DNA of 64,000 bases from Sphaerisporangium corydalis (GTDB taxonomy: Bacteria > Actinomycetota > Actinomycetes > Streptosporangiales > Streptosporangiaceae). The stretch covers positions 1 to 64,000 of the forward strand of contig NZ_JANZYP010000045.1 of NCBI RefSeq assembly GCF_025506355.1, read 5' to 3'. The notes below the pieces were generated by a model. That model saw nothing but the letters and a program-made list of their open reading frames with translations. It was not told where the DNA came from and made no database searches. A program made the translations under genes and the position numbers. Of the stretch, positions 7,453 to 17,753 are shown in pieces (positions within the stretch are counted from its first letter, which is position 1; each line of letters opens with the position of its first letter).

Positions 7453-9213
7453 GTGCGTAAGGGGAAGTGGCCGGAGTACGCGGTGCGGCCGTACGTTTGC
7501 GGCGCCATCGGGGCCTATGACCCGGTCAGGCTGGATCTGCTGGCGAAGGCCGGGCCTCCGGTGCGGGAGGCGCATCGCGCTCCTGATGCCGCCCTGCTGA
7601 GTTCGTCTCCTCTTGTCCCCTACTCCTCCGCCGCCGGACCGGACCTGCCGGGTTCGCCAGGGCCCCATTCAGGCAGCGGACCGGGCCTGGCGGGTCCGTC
7701 AAGTGCCGACTTTTCCGGTGGTGGGAGCGGGCGGGTCAGTTTCGCCTGGGCGGAGAGGAGGCCGGAGGAGGGGGTTTCTTGGGAGGTGGCGGCTGAGGTG
7801 GGGGAGGCGCCGGGGCTGGTCGACGAGCCCGGTGCGGTCATCCTGCACACCGGGGCCTTCGGCCTGATCGACGTCTACTACCTGGCCGACGGGGACGCCG
7901 TCTACTTCGCGGGGGCCATCGAGCCGCTCCTGGCCCTGGCGCGCCGCCCGTACGAGGTCAACTGGGACGCCTGGGCGGCCATTCTCAAGCTGACCTACCC
8001 CCTGCTGGAGGACACCCCGTACCGCGAGGTCAAGCGGCTGCCCGGGTCGGCCGCGCTGGTGTGGTCGCGGTCGGCGCGCCGGATCACGGTGCGGAAGCGG
8101 ACCCCGAGGTGGGTGCGCGACGAGCCGTTCGACCGGGGTGTCACCGCGGGCGACATGGTGGCGCTGCTGCACGAGGCGCTCAAGCCGTTCGACGACCGCC
8201 CGCTGCTGGTGCCGGTCAGCGGCGGGTACGACTCGCGGTTGCTGGCGTCGGTGGCGATGGCCCGCCGCATGGACGTCGAGTCGTGGACGACCAGCCCGGA
8301 CGACGGCCTGGACAACGATCTCGTCTTCGCCCGCTACGTGACCCGCGAGCTCGGCATCGACCACCGGATCGTCCCGCAGGACCCGGCCGCCTACCCCGAC
8401 GAGGCGCGGTGGGCGGCACGCAGGCTGGAGTACCTGACCAGCCACCACGCCTGGTACTCCCCCTTCGCCCGCGAGGTGCACAAGGCGGGCCGCGCGGTGG
8501 TGGACGGGCTCGCCGGCGGGCCGCTGATGAAGAACTTCCTGATCACCGCGGACGCCGTGGAGGCCAGGTCCTCCACGGGCCGGCAGGCGGCCCTGCTCGC
8601 CGCCCTCGCGACCGGCGAGCCGCACCTGCCGGTGCTGTCGGACCAGGCGCTGGCGTTCATGGACGACCGGGTCGGCGCGGCGTTCGCCCAGGCGACGTCG
8701 ATGCTGCGCGGCCACCGGGCGGAGCTGCCGCTGAGCGTGCTGCACACCCGCACGGCCCGGGGCATCGCCCGCTCCCCGGTGAACCTGGTCGGACCCGAGG
8801 CCACGCCGGTCTTCCCGTTCCTGCACCCGGAGTTCTTCGACGCCGCGCTGTCGGTGCCGGTGGACCGCAAGGAGGGCGGCCGGTTCTACCGGGAGATCCT
8901 GCGGGCCGCGAACCCGCGCGTGGCGGCCCTGCCGTCCACCAACGGCGCGCTGCCGCACCGCCGGGTGCCGTTGCGTTCCGGCGGCCCGGCCGCCCGCGAG
9001 TGGAACCACCGCATGCTGCTGAAGGCCGCGACGGTCCAGGGCCTGGTGTCGGAGCCCATGCTCGGGGTGATCGCCCGGGGGCCGGACGCCCTGACGGAGT
9101 TCGGTTCGTGGAACTCCCGTTTTTGGCTCAGGGGACTGGTCCTTTTCGGTTCGTGGCTGACGGACTACGAAGAGGTGCTCGGCGACCTGACTCCGCCGTG
9201 GGCGAACGCGTGA
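7453..9213 (+). CDS. Asparagine-synthase-like protein with degenerate glutaminase half
   Basis: 586 residues. The C-terminal half is an asparagine synthase-type ATP-pyrophosphatase domain: PP-loop PVSGGYDSRLLAS at about residue 254, then DNDLVFARYVTRELGIDH. The N-terminal half keeps part of the glutaminase fold (LADGDAVYFAGAIEPLLALA) but the catalytic cysteine is not N-terminal: a CGAIGAYD segment resembling the AsnB start occurs about 15 residues in, followed by a Ser/Gly/Pro-rich insertion. Glutamine hydrolysis is therefore doubtful. GTG start with GGGAGAGG upstream. Related enzymes form amide bonds (asparagine, lasso peptides, beta-lactams), but no precursor peptide or partner is seen here. 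Substrate unknown. Confidence 0.75.
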   Translation: MRKGKWPEYAVRPYVCGAIGAYDPVRLDLLAKAGPPVREAHRAPDAALLSSSPLVPYSSAAGPDLPGSPGPHSGSGPGLAGPSSADFSGGGSGRVSFAWAERRPEEGVSWEVAAEVGEAPGLVDEPGAVILHTGAFGLIDVYYLADGDAVYFAGAIEPLLALARRPYEVNWDAWAAILKLTYPLLEDTPYREVKRLPGSAALVWSRSARRITVRKRTPRWVRDEPFDRGVTAGDMVALLHEALKPFDDRPLLVPVSGGYDSRLLASVAMARRMDVESWTTSPDDGLDNDLVFARYVTRELGIDHRIVPQDPAAYPDEARWAARRLEYLTSHHAWYSPFAREVHKAGRAVVDGLAGGPLMKNFLITADAVEARSSTGRQAALLAALATGEPHLPVLSDQALAFMDDRVGAAFAQATSMLRGHRAELPLSVLHTRTARGIARSPVNLVGPEATPVFPFLHPEFFDAALSVPVDRKEGGRFYREILRAANPRVAALPSTNGALPHRRVPLRSGGPAAREWNHRMLLKAATVQGLVSEPMLGVIARGPDALTEFGSWNSRFWLRGLVLFGSWLTDYEEVLGDLTPPWANA

Positions 9214-9507
9214 GAACCCCTATCCCATATGGCTTCTGGCCTGCGGTGACACGGAGGGTGTGCGGGGCATTACGTGGCCTGTCCATGGGCGGCGACCGAT
9301 TACGCGTTCGGCACGCTGGGTGACCCTGACCGATCCTCTCCGGGTGCCCCTAATGGCCTGCTAGTCTTCCGCGAAACAGCGCCGAAACACGCTGCGCACC
9401 GAGCCACCCCTTCGGTGCCGGCGTCGGGCGGGAGCCGCAGGGATGACGGCTCCGACGGCGCGAGCCCCCGTGATGTACCGCCCTACTTCTCCATGCGAGC
9501 GATACCT
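9214..9507 (+). promoter_or_regulatory. treS leader region with GC-rich hairpin
   Basis: 294-bp gap before treS. It can fold locally: CCGAGCCACCCCTTCGGTG near 9399-9418, and a GTCGG..GAGCC / GGCTC..CGAC stem near 9424-9459. I cannot match it to a known riboswitch; the conserved 3' part of the ydaO (c-di-AMP) element is absent. Treated as promoter/leader only. Confidence 0.3.
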
Positions 9508-11196
<1,689 letters not shown>

Positions 11197-11263
11197 ACCG
11201 GGCCGCCGAGGGCGGTGAGACACCCCACGACCCCCCGCGACCGCCAGAAACCGGCGGAACGTA

Positions 11264-13537
11264 CTAGCGGGGGGTGACCGGGATCCGGGCGCGTGCGGCC
11301 CGGCGGGCGGGGATGAGCGCGACCAGCAGGGCCGCGCCGACGACGGTCAGCACCGCCAGCAGCAGGGTCGCGGGCGCGGGCGAGCGGCCGATGCCCGCGC
11401 CGATGCCGCTCGCCGCGCCCTGGAGGTCGATCAGCCCGGACGACACCAGGGCCCCGGCGACCGCGCCCGCGCCGACGCCGATCACCGCGAGGAGCCCCGT
11501 GCCGGTGACCAGGGTCGCCATGACCTGGCGCGGGGTGAGGCCCATGGCCTTGAGCACGGCGAGGTCGAGCGCGTGGTCCCGCAGCCCGAGCGCGCTCGCG
11601 GTCAGCAGGTTGCCGAGGCCGAGCAGGGCCAGCACGCCCACCAGCGCGATAATGATGACCCGGATGACCGACAGCCGGTCGGCCGGGTTCACCACCTGGG
11701 ACACCTCCAGCGACTGCGCCTGGAGCCTGGCCCGTACCGCCGCGGGGTCGGCGCCCTGCCGGAGCACCAGGCCGTAGAACCTCGGCGGGAGGGCGTCCTT
11801 GGGGGCGAGGTTGTCCAGGGGGACCGAGAGCACCTCGCCGTCCTGCTCGGGTTCCAGGACGCGCCCGACGATGCGCACGATCAGCGGTGTGCCGCCGATG
11901 GTGAGCCGGGTGCGGTCGCCGATGCGCACGTTCAGCAGGTCGAGCAGCCCCTGCCCGGCGACCGCCTCGCCCCGCTCGTGGTAGGAGCGCCCTTCGACGA
12001 CCGTGAAGGGGTAGGGGTCGGTGATGGTGCCGATCGCCCGGGTGCGCACGGTCCTGGTCTGGCCGGGCACCAGCGCGTCCGCCTCGGTGCCGGGGTAGGC
12101 GGCGACCACGTCGGGGTCGGCGAGTGCGGTGTTGGCCACCCCTGAGGTGAGGCTTCCCGGCCGGACGGTGAGCGCGGCGGCCTGGCCGACCTGCTCGGGA
12201 TGGCGTTCGAAGTCGTCCAGTGTGGCCCAGCAGCCCAGCCCGATGGTGATCATCATCATGGGGATGGCGAGCCCGAACGTGGTCAGCAGCGCGGGCAGCC
12301 GCCGCGTGAAGGCGTCCCTGGCGCCGAGGACGAGCGCGGGCGGCAGCCGTACCAGCAGGGCCAGCCGCGCCATGCGGGAGAGGTGGCCGCGCGGCGGCGC
12401 GACCGGGGCGGCGGGGATCGGCGGCGTGCGGCCTCCGCGCCACGCGGGCAGCCAGATGGCGACCAGGACCACCAGCACGGTCCCGAAGGCGATGGCCAGC
12501 AGCGGGGCCGAGGACAGCGGCACCACGACGGTCTCCGCCAGCGCGTAGACGGTGATCAGCCGGCCGCAGAGCACGCCGAGGGCGATGCCGGCCAGCCCGA
12601 GGGTGCCGTGCTCGGCGAGCAGCATGCGGACGACCTGCCGCCGGGTGAAGCCCAGCGACTTCAGTGTGGCGATGTCGCGCTGCTGGGACAGCACCCGGCC
12701 GCCGGTGGCGTTGGCGATGGCCAGCGCCGCGGCCACCAGCCCGGCGACGCCGAAGAGGCCGAGCAGCACCCCGAGCAGCCGGTTGTCGAGCTCCATGGAG
12801 GCCTGCACCTCGCGCCAGGTGGACACCCGCTGCACCTGGCCGGCGAGCTTGGTGATCGTCCGCTGGACGATCAGGGAGGTGTCGTCGGGGTCGGCCAGCC
12901 GCAGGCCGGTGACCGACTCGCTGCGGCCGAGCGCGGGTTCGACCTGGTCCAGGGTGCCTTCGAGGGTCCAGGCGAGGCCGGGGGCCCATTCAGGGTAGAA
13001 GCCCTGGTCGCCGCTCTCGGCGAGGCCGACGACGTTCAGGGAGTGGGTGGCGCCGTTGAGGCCGATGACCGTGAAGGCGCCTCCCGGGCGCAACCCGGTC
13101 GCGCGGGCGAACGACCGTTCCACCACGACGCCGTCCGGGGAGCCGGGGTCGAGCCAGCGCCCCTCGCGGACCAGGGGGCGGCCCACGGCGGGGAGCACGG
13201 CGGCCATCTCCTGGAGGGCGACCGGGGTCTTCTTGCCGCCCTGGGCGAGCGTGGCGGGGGCGCTGCGGTACGGCCCGGCGACGTCGGTGACGCCGTCGAG
13301 GGACCGCAGGGCCGCGGGGTCGGGGGCGTCCTTGGTGTGGATCCAGACGTGGGCGCCGTTCCCCCGGACGAACAGGCCGCGCCAGGGGTTGGTGCCGTCC
13401 TCAAGGAGGGTTGCGGCGGTGATGAGGGCGGTGACGATGCCGGCCACGGCGAGGACCGTGAGCAGCCCCTGGGCGCGCCTGGCACGCAGGTCGGCGCGGA
13501 CCCACCGGATCTCGGCGACGGTGGTGCTGTGGCTCAT
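11264..13537 (-). CDS. ABC transporter permease, FtsX/MacB type
   Basis: 757-residue membrane protein with two FtsX domains. An N-terminal membrane helix (LLTVLAVAGIVTALITAA) precedes a MacB-like extracytoplasmic region. The first FtsX core (GLFGVAGLVAAALAIANATG ... RDIATLKSLGFTRRQV) is followed by a second half starting near LPALLTTFGLAIPMMMITIG and ending in a second FtsX core (LAVLKAMGLTPRQVMATLV). Such permeases pair with a LolD/MacB-type ATPase to move lipids, peptides or drugs across or out of the membrane. Start ATG 13537 with GGAG 5 nt upstream. Last gene of a PadR-ATPase-permease operon. Confidence 0.88.
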   Translation of the reverse strand: MSHSTTVAEIRWVRADLRARRAQGLLTVLAVAGIVTALITAATLLEDGTNPWRGLFVRGNGAHVWIHTKDAPDPAALRSLDGVTDVAGPYRSAPATLAQGGKKTPVALQEMAAVLPAVGRPLVREGRWLDPGSPDGVVVERSFARATGLRPGGAFTVIGLNGATHSLNVVGLAESGDQGFYPEWAPGLAWTLEGTLDQVEPALGRSESVTGLRLADPDDTSLIVQRTITKLAGQVQRVSTWREVQASMELDNRLLGVLLGLFGVAGLVAAALAIANATGGRVLSQQRDIATLKSLGFTRRQVVRMLLAEHGTLGLAGIALGVLCGRLITVYALAETVVVPLSSAPLLAIAFGTVLVVLVAIWLPAWRGGRTPPIPAAPVAPPRGHLSRMARLALLVRLPPALVLGARDAFTRRLPALLTTFGLAIPMMMITIGLGCWATLDDFERHPEQVGQAAALTVRPGSLTSGVANTALADPDVVAAYPGTEADALVPGQTRTVRTRAIGTITDPYPFTVVEGRSYHERGEAVAGQGLLDLLNVRIGDRTRLTIGGTPLIVRIVGRVLEPEQDGEVLSVPLDNLAPKDALPPRFYGLVLRQGADPAAVRARLQAQSLEVSQVVNPADRLSVIRVIIIALVGVLALLGLGNLLTASALGLRDHALDLAVLKAMGLTPRQVMATLVTGTGLLAVIGVGAGAVAGALVSSGLIDLQGAASGIGAGIGRSPAPATLLLAVLTVVGAALLVALIPARRAARARIPVTPR

Positions 13538-13599
13538 CGGATCTCCGCGTGGGTGCCGCCGGGGGTCATCGGTTCCTGTCCGCTGGAGGTCATCGGATC

Positions 13600-14370
13600 C
13601 TAGCCGTGCAGCTCGACCACATCGCCCGCGCCGCTCTTGGGACGGCGGCGCACGGGGGCCATCAGCCCGTCGTCGACGATCTGGCCGTCCAGCAGGGTGA
13701 CCACCCGGTCGGCGAGGCCGGCCACGCGGGCGTCGTGGGTGACCATGACGATGGTCTGGCCCTGGCGGTGCACCTCGCCGATGAGGCGGAGCACGTCGCG
13801 GGTGTTGCGGCTGTCGAGGTTGCCGGTGGGCTCGTCGGCGAGCAGCACCTGGGGCTGGTTGGCGAGCGCCCGGGCCAGCGCGACCCGCTGCTGCTCGCCG
13901 CCGGAGAGCTGGGCGGGGGCGGCGTCGGCCTTGTCGGTGAGCCCCAGCTCGCCGAGAAGGTACTGCCTGCGCTCGCGCGCGTGCTTGGCCGGGGCGCCGC
14001 CGAGCAGGGCGGGAAGTTCCACATTGTCGGCTACTGTCATGTTGTCGACCAGGTTGAAGAACTGGAAGACGAAGCCGATCTTCTGACGGCGCAGGATGGC
14101 CCACGCGCTCTCGTTGAGGGTGTCGGCGCGCTTGCCGTCGACCCAGATCTCGCCGCTGGTGCGGGTGTCCAGGCCACCGAGCATGTGGACGAGCGTCGAC
14201 TTTCCCGAGCCGGAGGGGCCCATGATGGCGACGAACTCGCCCGGTTCCACCAGCAGGTCGATGCCGCGCACCGCGTGCACGGGGAGGCCGCCGGTCTGGT
14301 AGATCTTCACCAGGTTGACCGTGTGCAGGGCACTCGGTCCGGTCGCGGTGGTCACTCGGTCGCTCACCAC
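13600..14370 (-). CDS. ABC transporter ATP-binding protein (LolD/MacB type)
   Basis: 256-residue ATPase with Walker A GPSGSGKST, Q loop FVFQFFNLVDNMTV, signature LSGGEQQRVALARAL, Walker B VLLADEPTGNLDS and the switch His in VTHDARVA. The EPTGNLDS form is typical of ATPases that serve FtsX-type permeases. GTG start at 14370 (a second GTG follows immediately). It lies 22 nt after the PadR gene and 62 nt before the permease, so the three form one operon. Likely works with the permease 11264-13537 as an exporter; substrate not readable. Confidence 0.92.
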   Translation of the reverse strand: MVSDRVTTATGPSALHTVNLVKIYQTGGLPVHAVRGIDLLVEPGEFVAIMGPSGSGKSTLVHMLGGLDTRTSGEIWVDGKRADTLNESAWAILRRQKIGFVFQFFNLVDNMTVADNVELPALLGGAPAKHARERRQYLLGELGLTDKADAAPAQLSGGEQQRVALARALANQPQVLLADEPTGNLDSRNTRDVLRLIGEVHRQGQTIVMVTHDARVAGLADRVVTLLDGQIVDDGLMAPVRRRPKSGAGDVVELHG

Positions 14371-14391
14371 TTCTCGTTCACATCTGCCGCG

Positions 14392-14898
14392 TCAGGCCAG
14401 GTCCTCCTGGCACCGCTCCAGCCAGTCCAGGTCGGCCTGGAGGTGGAGCATGGCGCCCTCGATGAGCAACTGGGCCGGGCGGTTGTCCTGATCTGTCTGC
14501 TGGGCGAGTTCTACCAGATCGCGCATGATCGCGAGGTAATGACGGCGTTGCCGGTTGATCAGCACCGTCCGGTCGGCGATGCCCGTGAGGGGGGCGAGCA
14601 CGAGTTTCATGAAGAACTCGTCGCGCACTCTCGGCCCTTCGGTGGGCGAGTCGGCCCACTCGTCGAGCGCCTCGCGGCCCTCGGCCGTGCAGTAGTAGAC
14701 CTTCTTGTTCGGCCGGTTGGACTGCTCGACGTCGACGCTGCGGATCAGGCCGTCCTTCTCAAGCCTGCCCAGCGTGACGTAGATCTGCCCGATGTTCGGG
14801 GACGGGTAGGCGTTGCCGAAGATCTGCTCGAGCGCCTGTTTCAGCTCGTACCCGTGGGCAGGTTCCTTCGCCAGGAGCGCCAGCAAATGGAGCCGCAC
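14392..14898 (-). CDS. PadR-family transcriptional regulator
   Basis: 168 residues: PadR winged helix at the N-terminus (LLALLAKEPAHGYELKQALE, IYVTLGRLEKDGLI, VYYCTAEGREALDEW) plus the C-terminal Vir_act_alpha_C dimerisation helices (LDWLERCQ). PadR proteins repress adjacent transporter genes and release DNA on binding small ligands such as drugs or phenolics. GTG start at 14898 with GGGAGG 6-7 nt upstream. First gene of the operon with the ABC exporter, so autoregulation of PadR and exporter is likely. Candidate operator sequence lies just upstream (14970-15004). Confidence 0.9.
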   Translation of the reverse strand: MRLHLLALLAKEPAHGYELKQALEQIFGNAYPSPNIGQIYVTLGRLEKDGLIRSVDVEQSNRPNKKVYYCTAEGREALDEWADSPTEGPRVRDEFFMKLVLAPLTGIADRTVLINRQRRHYLAIMRDLVELAQQTDQDNRPAQLLIEGAMLHLQADLDWLERCQEDLA

Positions 14899-14969
14899 GC
14901 CCCACCTCCCTCGGGCCTCACGTTACCTGAGTGTTACAGCCTGATCCGTTGACGACCACATTACCGCTA

Positions 14970-15004
14970 TGCATAACATGCATGCATCTACATAACACGC
15001 ATGT
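14970..15004. promoter_or_regulatory. Candidate PadR operator: near-identical 13-bp direct repeats
   Basis: CATAACATGCATG at 14972-14984 and CATAACACGCATG at 14991-15003 differ at one base and are 19 bp apart. The segment also contains ATGCAT palindromes and ATGT/ACAT half sites of the kind bound by PadR proteins. It is AT-rich against a very GC-rich background and lies between the divergent padR gene and the binding-protein gene at 15031, so it could affect both. Confidence 0.5.
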
Positions 15005-15030
15005 AACCCAATCAAAACCCGGAGGACACG

Positions 15031-16290
15031 TTGCGGCCTCTCGCCCCTCTCCTGCTGGCAGTCATGCTGCTGAGCGGTTGTGCGGGGCTCGGCGCGCGCG
15101 CTGAAATCCAGGGTGGCGGCACCGACGGCACGGGTCCGATGACCTTCGCCACCGGCCGCGACACGACGGGCTACATCCAACCTCTGATCGACAGGTGGAA
15201 CCGGTCCCATCCCAAGGAACCGGTCACCCTCCTGGAGCTCCCTGAGGCGGCGGACGAGCAGCGCGCGCAGATGGTCGCCAATCTTCAGGCCAGAAGCGAG
15301 CGGTACGACGTCCTCGGCCTCGACGTGGTCTGGACGGCGGAGTTCGCCGACGCCGGCTGGATCGTGCCCCTCGACCGGAGCATGTTCCCGCTGGACCGGC
15401 TGCTGCAGCCGGTCGTCGACACGGCGCTGTACGCGGGCAAGCTCTACGCGGTGCCGTACACCAGCAACGCCGGTCTGCTCTACTATCGCAAGGACATCCT
15501 GGACGCCGAGCACCTCAAGCCGCCCAAGACCTGGGCCGAGTTGCGCGACCAGGCCACCCGCCTCGGCAGGAAGTACAAGCTGGACGGGTACGCCGGCCAG
15601 TTCCTTCCTTACGAGGGGCTGACCGTCAACTTCGCCGAAGCGGTGCAGTCCGCCGGCGGCCAGATCCTGAGCCCGGACGGCACCAAGGTCACCCTGGACC
15701 TCGGCAGCGCCGCCACCGGCCTGGACTTCCTGGTCAACGGGCTGCGCCAGGGCTGGATCCCGCAGGACGCGCTCTCCTACAAGGAGGAGGAGTCGCGGCT
15801 GGCGTTCCAGCAGGGCAAGCTGCTGTTCGCCCGCAACTGGCCCCACGCGTACGGCCCGGCCACCCGGTCGGCCATCGCGGGCAAGTTCGCGGTGACGCGG
15901 CTGCCCGGCCTCAACGGGCCGGGGTCGAGCACGCTGGGCGGCCTCAATCTGGCCATCAGCGCGTACTCCAAGCACCAGAAGTCGGCTCTGGAGTTCATCC
16001 GCTACTTCACCGGGCTGGAGAACGAGCGACGCGTGCTCACCGACGGGTCCTTCCCGCCGGTGTGGTCCGAGCTCTACGACGACCCCGCCCTCATCAAGCG
16101 TTATCCCTATCTCCCGGTGCTCAAACAGAGCATCATGTCTGCCCGGCCCCGGCCGGTCAGCTCCAAATACGACCAGGTCAGCCTGGTGATATCGAGTGCC
16201 GTCTCCGACGCGCTCAACCTCAGGAAACCGAGCGACGAGACGGTCGCCGCCCTGAAGCAGGAACTCAGCGAGATCATCCGCACCCCATAG
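15031..16290 (+). CDS. Sugar ABC transporter substrate-binding lipoprotein
   Basis: 419-residue family 1 solute-binding protein. A lipoprotein signal is clear: MRPLAPLLLAVMLLSGCAGL with the lipobox LSGC. The mature part has typical SBP_bac_1 features (WNRSHPKEPVTLLELPE, AVPYTSNAGLLYYRKDILDA, GLNLAISAYSKHQKSALEFI). It resembles trehalose/maltose-type binding proteins (ThuE/LpqY group), though exact substrate is inference. TTG start with GGAGG 5 nt upstream. No permease follows directly; a second binding protein and two permeases come next after 123 bp, so it may share that transporter. Confidence 0.85.
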   Translation: MRPLAPLLLAVMLLSGCAGLGARAEIQGGGTDGTGPMTFATGRDTTGYIQPLIDRWNRSHPKEPVTLLELPEAADEQRAQMVANLQARSERYDVLGLDVVWTAEFADAGWIVPLDRSMFPLDRLLQPVVDTALYAGKLYAVPYTSNAGLLYYRKDILDAEHLKPPKTWAELRDQATRLGRKYKLDGYAGQFLPYEGLTVNFAEAVQSAGGQILSPDGTKVTLDLGSAATGLDFLVNGLRQGWIPQDALSYKEEESRLAFQQGKLLFARNWPHAYGPATRSAIAGKFAVTRLPGLNGPGSSTLGGLNLAISAYSKHQKSALEFIRYFTGLENERRVLTDGSFPPVWSELYDDPALIKRYPYLPVLKQSIMSARPRPVSSKYDQVSLVISSAVSDALNLRKPSDETVAALKQELSEIIRTP

Positions 16291-16413
16291 GCGAGGGCGA
16301 TCCCCCCGCCGAAACGCACCACCCTCATCCCACCGCTTCACCGCTTAACCGCTTCACCTCATCCCATAGAACTCATTTTTTCATTCGGGGTTTTTTCACC
16401 AGGAGGTAGCACC

Positions 16414-17742
16414 ATGCGTGTCAAGACGACTGCGGTGGTGGCCGGGCTCATGCTCGCGGCCACCGCGTGCGGCGGCGGAACGTCCACCAGCAGCGAGCCC
16501 GCGGCGAGCGCCGGCAGCAGCAGCGCCCCGGCCGCCAAGGCCCTGGCGGGGACGACCATCGAGATCGCGGCCAAGTGGACCGGCGACGAGCAGAAGGCCT
16601 TCCAGACGGTCCTGACGGCCTTCGAGGAGAAGACCGGCGCCAAGGTCACCTACGCCTCGACCGGTGAGGACACCGGCGCCTACCTCGGCCCGCGCATCCA
16701 GGGCGGCAGCCCGCCGGACGTCGCGGTCCTGCCGCAGCCCGGCCTGGTGCAGCAGTACGCCGACCAGAAGGCGCTCAAGCCGCTGTCGACCGAGGTGCAG
16801 ACCCAGATCGACCAGAACTACACCCCGTACTGGAAGAGCCTCGGCTCGGCCGGCGGCCAGGTGTACGGCGTGCTGGTCAAGGCCGCGCACAAGTCCCTGA
16901 TCTGGTACCGCGCCCCCGCGTTCGAGGACGCCGGCGCCCAGCCCGCCACCACGTGGGACGAGCTGATCACCAAGACCGCGCAGACCCTGGCCGACTCCGG
17001 CACCGCGCCATTCGCCCTGTGCGGCGCCTCGGGCTGGACGCTCACCGACCTGTTCGAGAACGTGTACCTGTCCTCGGCGGGCCCGGAGAACTACGACAAG
17101 CTCGCCAAGCACGAGATCCCGTGGACCGACCCCTCCGTCACCACGGCGCTGGAGAAGATCGGCCAGATCTTCGGCAAGAAGGAGTTCATGCTCGGCGGCT
17201 CCTCCGGCGCCCTGCAGACCGACTTCCCGACGTGCTCCACCCAGGTGTACGGCCAGAAGAAGGCCGCGATGGTCATCGAGGCCGACTTCGTCGCCTCCTC
17301 GGCCGTCCAGTCCGGCGCCAAGGTCGGCGAGGACGCCAAGATCATGCCGTTCCCGAAGGCCGGTGACACCGCCCCCGTCGTGCTCGGCGGCGACATCGCG
17401 GTGGCGCTGAAGGACTCCAAGGGCGCGATGGCGCTGCTGGAGTACCTGGCCTCCGCGGAAGGCGGCTCGGTGTGGGCCAAGCAGCCCGGCTACCTCTCGC
17501 CGAACCGCAACGTCTCCCCCGACAACTACCCGGACGACCTGACCAAGCAGCTCGCGCAGACGATCATCTCCGCCGGCGAGTCGGTCCGCTATGACATGTC
17601 CGACCTCGCGCCGAGCGCCTTCGGTGGCACCGACGGCAAGGGCGAGTGGAAGGCCCTGCAGGACTTCCTGCGCAACCCCAAGGACGTCAAGGGCACGCAG
17701 GACACGCTTGAGGCCGCCGCCGCCAAGGCCTGGAAGAAGTAG
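16414..17742 (+). CDS. Sugar ABC transporter substrate-binding lipoprotein (AglE-like)
   Basis: 442 residues with lipobox at AATACGGG after a short signal sequence, then a Ser/Ala-rich linker and a SBP_bac_1 fold (IEIAAKWTGDEQKAFQTVLT, GGSPPDVAVLPQPGLVQQYA). It most resembles alpha-glucoside-type binding proteins; this is judged from memory of the family. Strong AGGAGG ribosome site ahead of the ATG. It is the first gene of a tight operon with two permeases (11 nt to the next start). There is no ATPase gene here, as is usual in actinomycetes that use a shared MsiK-type ATPase encoded elsewhere. Confidence 0.88.
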   Translation: MRVKTTAVVAGLMLAATACGGGTSTSSEPAASAGSSSAPAAKALAGTTIEIAAKWTGDEQKAFQTVLTAFEEKTGAKVTYASTGEDTGAYLGPRIQGGSPPDVAVLPQPGLVQQYADQKALKPLSTEVQTQIDQNYTPYWKSLGSAGGQVYGVLVKAAHKSLIWYRAPAFEDAGAQPATTWDELITKTAQTLADSGTAPFALCGASGWTLTDLFENVYLSSAGPENYDKLAKHEIPWTDPSVTTALEKIGQIFGKKEFMLGGSSGALQTDFPTCSTQVYGQKKAAMVIEADFVASSAVQSGAKVGEDAKIMPFPKAGDTAPVVLGGDIAVALKDSKGAMALLEYLASAEGGSVWAKQPGYLSPNRNVSPDNYPDDLTKQLAQTIISAGESVRYDMSDLAPSAFGGTDGKGEWKALQDFLRNPKDVKGTQDTLEAAAAKAWKK

Positions 17743-17753
17743 GGGCCAAGGCC

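Noticed and set aside
7453-9213. Lasso peptide cyclase with biosynthetic cluster
   Set aside because: No precursor peptide, PqqD-like or transglutaminase-like protein is found on either side; only the enzyme superfamily is shared.
9214-9507. Possible ydaO (c-di-AMP) or other riboswitch before treS
   Set aside because: GC-rich hairpins are present, but the conserved ydaO 3' segment and GGGGGAACC-type blocks are not, and generic hairpins are expected at this GC content.
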